Part shown: piece by piece, positions 49,734-59,199 of the stretch | Layout: each line of letters opens with the position of its first letter | How positions within the stretch are numbered: position 1 is the first letter of the stretch | NCBI GenBank assembly: GCA_038363925.1 | Contig: JAQQWL010000004.1 | Span: forward strand, 434,001 to 498,000 | Length of the DNA stretch: 64,000 nucleotides | From: Apiospora phragmitis | Lineage: Eukaryota; Ascomycota; Sordariomycetes; Amphisphaeriales; Apiosporaceae | Direction: 5' to 3' | Notes under the pieces: model-generated | Database searches by the model: none | Seen by the model: the letters and a program-made list of their open reading frames with translations, nothing else | What the model was told of the DNA's origin: nothing | Position numbers and translations under genes: made by a program

Positions 49734-49933
49734 GGTGACTCTTCGTCGCTTGGTGGCTCTTCGTTGCTTGGTGACTCTGCCTCCTTTGGTGGCTTTTCCT
49801 CCTCTGCCAGCTTTTCCTCCTCTGGTAGCTCTTCGACCGTTGGTAGCTTTGTCACCGCTGGTAGCTCTTCGGCCGCTGATGGCTCTTTGTCCGTTGATGG
49901 CTCTTCGACCGTTGGTGGCTCTTCGACCATTGG
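49734..49933. repeat. 18-bp minisatellite, about 11 units
   Basis: Imperfect tandem repeats near the consensus GGTGGCTCTTCGACCGTT (+ strand), ending about 35 bp beyond the stop of the dehydrogenase gene on the minus strand. Because the unit is a multiple of three, all frames stay open and give repetitive false proteins (E/P-rich, Arg/Gly-rich or Ser/Gly-rich). I treat it as non-coding 3' sequence. Confidence 0.7.
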
Positions 49934-49969
49934 TCGTTCTTCCTCCCGGCGAGGCGTTTGTAGACGGTT

Positions 49970-51310
49970 CTATTCTCTCCTGATCTTCTCCTCGCTGGGA
50001 CTCCACTTCTCTTGTAGCTCCCTGTCCAGAGTGTTCTGGATGTCGCTCCTCTCCCACCACTGACCCCAACTAGTCAGGAAGATGCGGTCGGGATCGTCGG
50101 GCATATCAGTGCATTTAAAAGCTCGTAGCAAGCTCTGTGCTCCTGATCCACGCAGAAACGTTGCTGGTTAGTAAGACCGTTTGGTGGTAGTTGAGAAACG
50201 GGATTGCGGGGGAAAGAAAAAGGCCTGCAGGGCTGGCAGAGCGCGACGGGGAGAGTGCACGTGTGTCAAAAGAAGCAAAGAGCCATGACGCTGATGACTT
50301 ACCCTCCTCGACAGTCTTGGCATCTTGAGACTTCATGGTCGGCCTCTTAGACTCCTTGTATTCCCGGAAAATGCCCGTCATTGGAATGAGTCCCGGCGAG
50401 ACGGCCACCACGGTGCAGGAACCCGCAAGCTGCCGACGCCACCAATGCGCGTTGAGGAGCTGAGTGAACTGGATTGGCAGTACACATCGAACCCATCAGC
50501 TCCGGAATTTGCTAGCAGGACGTTGTCTGCCTGCACTGGACGGAGCAAATATGTACGCATTAGACATTAGATGCGGAAGGAGGCAACGGTCCAAAACTTA
50601 CCTGGATCCCCTCGTCTGATGCCGCCGGAAGAAACAACGACAATGCGGGACTTGGAGGCGACCAGCTTGTTGCGGAGCAGATGCATGAGATAGTGGTGGG
50701 CTGTACCTCACGGAATCGTGTGCACTGGTCAGTTTCCTCTTCTTCGGGGTCTGCTCGCCAAGCCAGTTCGGGAATAACTCACACAGATGGTTCACGACTT
50801 GTGCATCGCACCACTTGGAGCCGTACGAAGAGGGCCCGGCGTCTTTGGACATGGCGGCGCACAGGAATAGGTAGTCCACCTGTTGCTCGTCGGGGGCGTA
50901 CGCCAGCACATTTTTGGCGAACTCACGGACGCTCACCAGATTGGCGAGATCGAGCCGCAGCACTTTAACGTGATGCTTAAGGTTGTCGTACTTCACTTGA
51001 GCATACGCCGTGATGGCGCGTGCCTCGTCACGAGCTCCGACAACGACGGTGTAGGCGGACCCGAATTGTTTTGCCTCGAGGAGCTGCTTCATGGCTTCGA
51101 AACCCTACATGTCCGATCAAAAGCCCCACCAAACCTGTCAGCTACCGCGCCCACAGGTATGCAAAGACTGGCCGATTGAGGAAACGGTCTGGACGATCAC
51201 TCCGGGAGGCGTGGGGTAGGACGAAAAGAGGGGTCGTTTCTTACGAGGCCCGACGAGGCACCGGTTGCGATGATGACCTTCTTGACTTGGGACTGGTATT
51301 GGGCCGCCAT
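49970..51310 (-). CDS. Short-chain dehydrogenase/reductase (SDR)
   Basis: NAD(P)-dependent oxidoreductase of unknown substrate. Five exons on the minus strand: 51310-51245, 51104-50783, 50700-50602, 50526-50303, 50163-49970. Motifs: cofactor-binding 'TGASSGLGF' spanning the first intron; 'RLDLANL'; a 'LFLCAA' strand (NNAG position); 'SRIVVVSSGG' with the catalytic-Ser strand; and the active-site Tyr in 'VYCQS'. The next codon should be the catalytic Lys (Y-x3-K) but reads AG only, near 50469. One inserted A gives Lys and brings the rest ('FTQLLNAHWW', 'VAVSPGLIPMTG') into frame. Exon phases before and after the break also require exactly one extra base. Stop TAG at 49972-49970. Full normal SDR length; closest in style to protochlorophyllide-reductase-like fungal SDRs. 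Confidence 0.82.
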
Positions 51311-52391
51311 TGTGGCTTCTGATAATGATGGACCTGGCTGAATACTTAGGCAATTCTCCGTAGGTTAACCTAGATATGTATTGAACCAAGAATGGGGAAC
51401 TTCGTGTACGGGCGACGAGACAAGAAGATAACTCTGGTTGATGATGATGGCGCGCAGGAAGAAGGCAAGGGAGGCACGGAAGACCTTTATTGACATGTTC
51501 CCCGACGTCAGCTCAGCACTAAGCAGGAAGGCAGAGGCGGGGTCGTCGGTGCTATTATTAAGCTCACGCCACGCAACATTGACAAGTGACTGACGCCTTC
51601 CGTCTGTCCAATCGGTTTGGGAACCGGACGTCCGACGGAACCCTCTTCCCTCGTAAAAGCCAGGTGTATGCCATTATCGGGACCGCTATGCTATTAGCGA
51701 TTGATGTCTTCGCTTAATTGCACACACACACCCGCGCCTAATGCGCGCGCGCGTTTCTCGTTTCCACCGAGGCTTTCCGATAGCCGCCGGCCCCTGAATA
51801 TACATCCTTATCGTGACATGACCCCCTATGCTTGGCGAGCTCCAACAACACACCAGTACCGATGCATGACTATGCCGGTGACAGGGCGCGTGGTTACAGT
51901 GGGATGGAATATTGCACAGAAACAGGTTGTTCTGGGCTGTTTTCGTTTTCATAGTGATGTCATAAGCGACCTACCCGGTGATTGGCCTCGAGGTTCGGGA
52001 TGGCCTCCGGTCTGTGAGTGCATGAGGAAAAGCGTACGAATCTTGAAACCGAGCAAGTAACTGTGGCAGGATAGCAAGATAATCAGACGAAAGGCCATTT
52101 CCGGAAGATTCTCCAGGGGGCGAGCCCGCGTGATACTGTAGAGGGCTTCCGTCTTGTCGGTTGACTTTTTCTTTTTACCTGTTTTCTCCTTATTTATGCC
52201 CGTCTCACTACCACATCCCGTTTTTGTGTTTGCTGGTAGCATTCTGCCGAGTGGAGTGGTAGCCTTTGCTGCAACAGTCCAGGATCCGGACCGAGTCCGG
52301 CGCTATGGGGTTGGTTGGGTTGAGTCCTTTAGTGCATGTATACTGACTTTTCCTGTTCACAATGACGACGAGTATGCCGGCCGCCAGTTGA
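51311..52391. other. Intergenic region
   Basis: Upstream of the SDR. It contains a CA/CG alternating purine-pyrimidine stretch at about 51721-51755. No gene recognised. Confidence 0.5.
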
Positions 52392-53815
52392 ATTGACCTA
52401 TCGCAGGCGTTCCGGATTCGTCCAAAAAGGAAACGCCAACTCGCTCAAGGCTGCGAAGCAAAACTGACCTGCCTTCCCCCACCCAATAACGACGGGGCCT
52501 GCCGTGGTGGCCCAGGCCATATAATTACTATCAGGTCAGGGTCTACCTTACATAGCCACAGGTGCTGCCCGCTGTAGCAATATTCGTAGCCGCAACATCA
52601 ACTTTTAATTTCATGATTACTCCAAAGCACACAATTGTAGTAGATTGCCAGTGGTTTGATCGGTTTTCCATCACGAGTTGACATTGGAACACCAATATCT
52701 CCCTTTTCATCACTACCTCATCATCACCCAGCCCCATTCGGGTTTTTTTATTTTAATTCTCGTATGGCTTCACAGCCCTTTCGTCGCCTCCTGCCCAAAT
52801 TCCAGGCCAGCACAGACCCCGACGGGTCGGGCGAGCCCGCCAAAAGCGTAAACTGGTCTCCCTTGCCTGTCACAGATGCCGCTCCCACAAGACCAAATGC
52901 GACGGCCACCGTCCTCGTCCGGCTCCTGTCGGGCCCGCACCATCGAGCGCGCCTACGATGACGACCCGAACACCACCCGGACCTCGAACCTCCGGCGCCA
53001 GTACCATCACCTGGCCGAGCAGCACCAGAGCTTCCACGAGCTGTTCGAGCTGCTACGCAGTCGCCCTGAGGACGAAGCCCTCGTCATCCTACAGCGCCTC
53101 CGGGCGAGCGGCAACGTCCAGTCCACCCTGCGCCACATCAAGGCGGGCTACCTGCTGGCCGACACGGCACGCATGGCCGGGGGACGACCGGGACCGGGAC
53201 CGGGACCGAGTCCAAAAGCCACGACGACAACGATGACGACGACGTCCCCTTTCCGCCCTGCCCCAAGAACCGCGAGGAGGTCATGCTTGGCCTCGACCAC
53301 TCGAACGCCTACCCCTTCCTGCCACCCCTCGAGGAGATCCAATCCGCGCTCGGCCATAAGATGCGAAATATTTCCCACGCCAACCCCGACGAAGTCGACT
53401 GGGCCACGGCCGAGGAGATCGAGAACGCAAAGTGATTGCCCCCTACCACTGCGGTGATGCGACGACGTTCTTGTATTCAACAGTTGTGGGCTGGCGTTTG
53501 TCCGAGCTGAGCAACGAAAACGCCAGGAATCGTGTGAACTGACTTGTATCCGATTTATTAGGCACCTGGATCGCCCTCGTCCGCTATTCGATGACCGATT
53601 CCTCAACATCAAAGCGTCCCACTGGACAACTGTCACCGATCGCGACACAGTCGTTAGGAACCTTATCTCGCTGTACCTGTCCTGGGACCACGCCACTATG
53701 CGACTGTTTGACGAGGAGCTGTTCTTGGATCAAATCCCCAAGGGTGGAAGGGATTATTGTTCGCCCGTGTTTGTGAATGCTCTCCTTGCTGCAGCCACGG
53801 TATTCCCGTGGTGTT
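52392..53815 (+). pseudogene. Zn2Cys6 transcription factor, 5' part only, with duplicated promoter
   Basis: 52392-52763 is the promoter segment shared with 10516-10838. The frame starts at ATG 52764 ('MASQPFRRLLPKFQAS'). A basic Zn2Cys6 start 'KRKLVSLACHRCRSHKTKC' follows in the next frame, then 'YDDDPNTTRTSNLRRQY' and a helical dimerisation stretch ('FHELFELLRSRPEDEAL') in a third frame, an acidic part ('NPDEVDWATAEEIENA'), probably an intron between 53432 and 53565, and the beginning of the fungal-specific factor domain ('LISLYLSWDHATMRLF', 'YCSPVFVNALLAAA'). Three one-base deletions separate these pieces. The fifth and sixth zinc Cys are not evident (one reads Arg). The homology stops at about 53815, 50 bp before the convergent HET gene, so most of the regulatory domain is missing. 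A truncated gene, even if the shifts are sequencing errors. Confidence 0.65.
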
Positions 53816-53861
53816 CTTGTAGTCGATGTTGCAGCCATCGAAACCATGGTCAAGGTATAGT

Positions 53862-55296
53862 TCATGGTTTCTCATCTCCAACTTGAATAATCGAGAGCAG
53901 TGTCTCGCCGAGTTCATTCTGCGATAGCGACGGCATTGGATTCAAGCTGAGAATAGTTTTCAGTACCTCTTCTCCATGTTGTCTGTTTGACATTGCGGCG
54001 CTTAGCAATCCTGGGGTTCTGGTTAGGAGTGTTTTGTGTTCCAGAAGGAACGATTCCACGTCGCTGGTTTGTAAAATCTCCAACAGAACCTCAAGAGCTC
54101 TGTTGTGAAGCATATCCAGTTTCGTTTTGAGTTCTTGCACCGTGCTGTATACAGGGGATGGCAAATAGTGACCGCAAATAAATGAAACAATCTCCTGACT
54201 AAGGATTGGGATAGTCTTGTTGTAATCGGTGGAGATCTTGGCGTTTGCTTCTGGGCATAAGCCAAATAGCGCAAATATTCTATCGTGCTCACGTGTGGCT
54301 TGAGCGCCAGAGAATCTCCGCAGTAGCGTAAATAGGTCCCGTTCTCGACTCCACCAAGAATGTCTCCTAGATGGCCCAGGCATGACATCTAAGAGTGCCT
54401 GGCAATGCGCGTCGGGTTGAAGTTGCAATAGTTTTGGACATACTGCCAAGGTTCTTGCAGAGATCGACTTGTAGCCACACTGAACGACCGCAGCACGGGC
54501 ATTGGCAACTTCCTGGATCACCCAGGCCCGGTAAAACCAAGGTCTTTCCAACATTAGCTTCAGAGCCGACAGTAGATGTCTTGGTCTATCAAGGAGCCTT
54601 TTCGAACGAGCTTCCATTGGAGTTGCCACCGGTAATCGGTTGGTGACCAGTTCAACCCTGGCATTTGGTTCTACAGTTAGGCCAACGAGTTCATAAGGAT
54701 GCTGATCGGCTCTGTTAACGGACCGAGCCAGAATACCACCCGCTGAGCACGATGGTAAATCTGATCCATTTGCTGGACCTGATGTCCACGCTCTCCGTGA
54801 TTACCTTGGTCGATGCAGATTGCATCGAACCATAGTATGCGATCCTCGTCTTGAGAACATATATCATGGAGCAGAGACCATAGGTTATACGTCACCGAGA
54901 ACTCCAACCCATCCAGGGAGATGCCATAAGGATTGTCGGTACTGCCCCATGTGTATAGACAGCTTCGTAGTCGGGGACAAAATCGATGTCGAAGAATGCT
55001 TTGATGAGCTCACACTCAATCATTGGCCCTCGATCAGCAGCCAACGTATTCTCAGTTAGCGGCGGTTGTTTGGGTAGTGGTGCGGCACGGGCTGCTTTCA
55101 GTCGCATGAGCCTAAGCGCTGGTCTGTCGAGGTCGAGAGGGCTGTATTCGAAGGAGTTTCTCAAAGCCATGTACCTGATTTCCTTCTGTTCCGGTATCAA
55201 CACCACATTCAGGCACGCACAGAAAGGAAGGAGTAGTTGCTCCAAGAACCGGAAGATGCGGGGGAGAATCGAATGGGGCCTGGGGTTCTTAAGCAT
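53862..55296 (-). CDS. HET-domain (heterokaryon incompatibility) protein
   Basis: HET proteins trigger cell death in incompatible hyphal fusions and mediate other non-self responses. ATG at 55296. HET landmarks in order: 'RNSFEYSPLDLDRPALRL', 'DYEAVYTHG' (the YxALSYxWG position), 'YGISLDGLEFSVTYNLWS', 'RILWFDAICIDQ' with the conserved DAICIDQ block, 'QVQQMDQIYHRAQRVVFWLG', 'RPWFYRAWVIQEV' and 'DRIFALFGL'. Two one-base deletions break the frame: the C4 tract 54945-54948 and near 54706. Restoring one base at each joins all blocks. The C-terminal part to the stop at 53862 is helical and unrecognised. About 480 residues. The promoter side faces the helicase gene; the 3' end converges on the truncated transcription factor. 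Confidence 0.82.
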
Positions 55297-56036
55297 GCTT
55301 AACTGCTAACGACTGGTAACATTGGCCTTGGAGCATGCAGTGACTACCTACATTATGATAGGCCTGTTATGCGTGGCTTAGCACACCACCATCAATGACA
55401 TGGGCACATTTGATTAGCTGCCGATGCTACGCCTCAGACACCAGCAAGTTTGTACACTTTCAAAAGAGAGATGCGGCTTTGGGGGCAGTGCTGTAAGTCT
55501 ACCCCTATGTCTGCTTGTGTTGTTCCATCTGAAGCGGCGAGTGCATATTGTTTGGGATGCATCCCGTTGAGGCTTTGACGATGTGGAGGCATGGCATCTC
55601 ACAGGCCGTATCCAAAGCCCAGAAGGGTGTTGTCCGGCTGGGAAGGATAGAACCTCTGCATGGGCATTGTATAGAAAAGTGTACGGTAGTCTCGTAGCCA
55701 TGGTGAAGAATCCCATGCAGGCACTGTAATATCAGATCCAATAAGTGATACATTTAGCAGCTGTGGTGATGCATTGACGATGGACCTCGATGTAAGGTGA
55801 GCAGATGTAGTTGAGATAGGTTAGGTGTCGAGATAAAAGATAAGATCCCTGTACCCGGGCCCTGTGCTGGCTAAACCGTTTTAATGTCACCGCCCGCCCC
55901 ATTAAAAAGTTTCTGGCAGAAAGCTTCCCGCAATTGAGCGTGCCAGAACTTTACTGCTAATCATCGTGGTTTGGTTCCGACTTTTCGCAAGAACACGACC
56001 AACCGATCGCGCCCTGCAGAGACACCATAAATCACC
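55297..56036. other. Divergent promoter region between HET gene and helicase
   Basis: About 740 bp with no recognised gene. It must hold both promoters. No TATA box stands out. Confidence 0.5.
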
Positions 56037-58397
56037 ATGGGTCCTATCAAGAAGCGCAAGGTCGATGACGACTTCATCCACACAATATCCGACAATGACG
56101 ATATTCCAATCGAAGAGGAGCCGTTGCCAGCTGCCCCGCCGAAGAAGAAGTCCAAGACCAAGAAGTCCAAGAAGGGCGCAAAGCAAGCCGACTCCGATGC
56201 TGAGGAAGAGGAGGGCGGCCTCTGGGGAAAGAAAGACGACGATGATGGCGCCATGGACTCCGACTTCGAGTTCATGCTTGACAACACCGGCGACATCATG
56301 GGCGACGAATTCGAGGGCTGGGGTTTCGACCGTGCCAAGAAGGGCATGAACGAGAGAAAACAGGTCGACATCGACGACATCATCCGCAGGCGCAGGGAGA
56401 AGAAGGATGCAAAGGAGGGGAAAGAAGAAGCCGGCTCCTGCGGCGGAGCCAGAGGAAGAGGCCGACGAGGCCGATCTCGACCTGGAAGACGACGAGGACG
56501 GTGTCCTTGCCGACGACGCCTTCGGAATGGGTGCAGACTCAGATGCCGAAAACTCGGACGGAGGCGTTGCGGATGATATGGACGAGGAGCACGATGAGGA
56601 AGACGACGAAGAACAAGAACAAGATGACGATGCAGCCTCCGACGATGATTCGGTCGCCCACCCCGAAGACAATGGCAGCGATTCCGATGCGTCCGATCCG
56701 GAGGAAGACCCCGAAGAGGCTGCCAAGCGGGAGGCCTTCTTCGCACCCGAGGAAAAGACAAAGGACAAAAAGCAAAAGTCTTCGTTCCAGGGCATGTCTC
56801 TGTCGCGTCCAATCTTGCGTGGCCTCACGTCAGTTGGCTTCACCAAGCCCACTCCCATTCAAGGCAAGACCATCCCTATTGCTCTGGAGGGTCGTGATGT
56901 GGTTGGTGGTGCCGAGACCGGTTCTGGTAAAACAGCTGCCTTCGTGGTTCCGATTCTCGAGCGACTGCTGTACCGCCCCAAGAAGGTACCGACGACAAGG
57001 GTGGTCATCATGACACCTACGCGTGAGTTGGCTATTCAATGTCACTCAGTTGCTACAAAGCTCGCTAGCCATACCGATATCAAATTCTGTCTGGCAGTGG
57101 GTGGTCTCATTCTCAAGGTTCAGGAGGCTGAGCTGCGTCTCCGCCCGGATGTGGTCATTGCTACGCCCGGTCGATTGATTGATCACATGCGGAACTCGGC
57201 TAGCTTCAACGTTGATACGGTAGAGATTCTGATTCTCGATGAGGCTGATCGTATGCTGGAAGATGGTTTCGCCGACGAGCTGAACGAAGTCCTCACGACC
57301 CTCCCCAGTCCAGACAGACCATGTTGTTCTCAGCCACCATGACGTCGTCAGTCGACAGTCTTATCCGCGTGGGCATGAACAAGCCTGTCCGCCTCATGGT
57401 GGATGCTCAGAACAAGACGGTCCAGAGATTGGAACAGAAGTTCATTCGGTTACGACCCGGTCGCGAAGACAAGCGTATGGGCTATCTCGTACATGTCTGC
57501 AAGACCATGTACACGGAGAAGGTCATTGTGTTCTTCAGGCAAAAGAAAGATGCCCATCGGGCACGCCTCATCTTTGGCCTTCTGGGCATGTCCTGCGGTG
57601 AACTTCACGGTAGCATGAACCAGTCTCAGGTAAACACTCCTATTCCAAGGGTCGCATGACAATGCTAACAATTACAGCGTATGTCGAGTGTGGAAGGTTT
57701 CCGTGACGGCAGAGTTAATTATCTTCTTGCTACCGATCTTGCTTCCCGAGGTCTTGATATCAAGGGCATCGATACAGTCATCAACTATGAAGCGCCACAA
57801 AAGTTGGAGATTTACGTCCACCGTGTTGGACGTACAGCTCGTGCTGGCCGTTCCGGTGTTGCAGTTACATTGGCCGCCGAGCCAGATCGCAAGGTCGTCA
57901 AGGCTGCAGTCAAACAAGGCAAGGCGCAGGGAGCCAAGATCGGCAGTCTTGTGATCGAGGCCAGCGACGCCGACAAGTGGCAAGCCCAGATTGACGAGAT
58001 GGATGACGAGATTGACGCCATCATGCGGGAGGAGAAGGAGGAGAAGCAGCTGGCCAACGCCGAGATGCAGATCAAGAAGGGCGAGAACATGGTGATGCAC
58101 GAAGACGAGATCAAGTCCCGGCCCAGGCGGACGTGGTTCGAGTCGCAAGACGACAAGAAGAAGGCGCGGGACGCGGGCCGGGCTGAGCTCAACGGGCTGA
58201 AAGAGGGGCTTAAGAAGAAGGGCGGCGGCAAGCTGTCCAACAACGACCGGAAGAAGCTGGATGCCAAATCGATCCGGAGCGACGAGCGGGTGTGGAAGAA
58301 GGGGTCGGCCGAGCGGTCGGGCAAGGGCGCTGTGCTCAACTTCAAGAAGGACAAGTCCAAGTCGAAGAAAGGAGGTTCCAGGGTGAAGAAGAGGTAG
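56037..58397 (+). CDS. DRS1: DEAD-box ATP-dependent RNA helicase, ribosome biogenesis
   Basis: Nucleolar helicase needed for 60S subunit assembly. ATG at 56037 (CACCATGGG). Long Lys- and Asp/Glu-rich N-terminal part ('[13 protein letters not shown]'; '[19 protein letters not shown]'), then the helicase core: Q motif 'FTKPTPIQ', motif I 'AETGSGKT', Ia 'PTRELA', motif II 'ILDEADRML', motif III 'SATM', motif V 'TDLASRGLD', motif VI '[10 protein letters not shown]', and a basic C-terminal tail ending 'GGSRVKKR'. One intron, 57630-57677 (48 nt, branch GCTAAC), keeps frame. Two one-base errors: G4 at 56417-56420 (three Gs rejoin 'AKEGKKKPAP') and a missing A near 57307 (restores '[14 protein letters not shown]'). 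About 770 residues, normal for Drs1. The yeast gene is essential, so these shifts are most likely assembly errors. Confidence 0.9.
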
Positions 58398-59199
58398 TGT
58401 GTGCGAGCTTAGATGCTGAGATTTACTTGCCAATACCAACATGTACGATCAACCATCTTGCCTTCCAATTAACAGATTAAACATTACTCGAGCTTGATTC
58501 CAAAAATTGATATACCAATGGGCTTACATCATTTCTATTCATTCGTATTTCTCAGCAAATAATTAAGGTACCGCAACATAATATGCACGACATAGGCTGA
58601 TGATCTGACTGACTGCCTACAGGAATTCAGATGACACAGGGGCGGCTCGATTTGAACGGTCTCCAGGCCTGGGCCGCTTGGCGCTGCCAGGCGAGATGCA
58701 GATCCGCTTAGGTTAGGTTTTCCCCATTTTCTCGCCAAAACGGCATGGCGGGGGTCGGGCCTGGTGCTGATGTCACAACCATAGACCTTGCTTATTCTGC
58801 CTTGTCTGACTTGACATTCAGCTATTGCATGCAGGCTTTCCCCCCCTCCACTAAACAGCTTCAATATTTCCAACAGCAGCTTGTTGCACCTCGAGGCTCC
58901 CTTTTTTTTCCTGTCCATTCGGAGAATTTCTATGTACTGCTTGGACGGAGTATTCTTGTCTTGTCCAATCTACTGAAACACGTCTTGACACCAGAGAGAG
59001 GACCTTGAGAAAGCTTAATCTTCCTAGCACGTTAGTCAGGCGACCAGACTGAAGCCTGTGGGCACAAGATTGAAGGCAACAAGCACCACGATTCCGCCAG
59101 ACCCGACCTGTACGCGCAAGCCCTCGCTTTGATTCTCACTCTCTACAACAACAAGACCAATATATATCCGAGCATACATATCTATTCAATACCTACCAT
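58398..59199. other. Intergenic / promoter region
   Basis: 3' flank of the helicase and 5' flank of the App1-type gene, with pyrimidine-rich tracts near 58895-58915. The frame of the following gene is open back to 59074 but without an ATG. Confidence 0.5.

Noticed and set aside
49673..50069. Repetitive E/P-rich, Arg/Gly-rich and Ser/Gly-rich proteins
   Set aside because: They are the three readings of an 18-bp minisatellite; the SDR stops before it and no start or domain supports a separate gene.
55902..56858. Long minus-strand frames opposite the helicase N-terminus
   Set aside because: Antisense of the Lys/Asp/Glu-rich region of DRS1, which gives Ser/Phe/Arg-rich nonsense.
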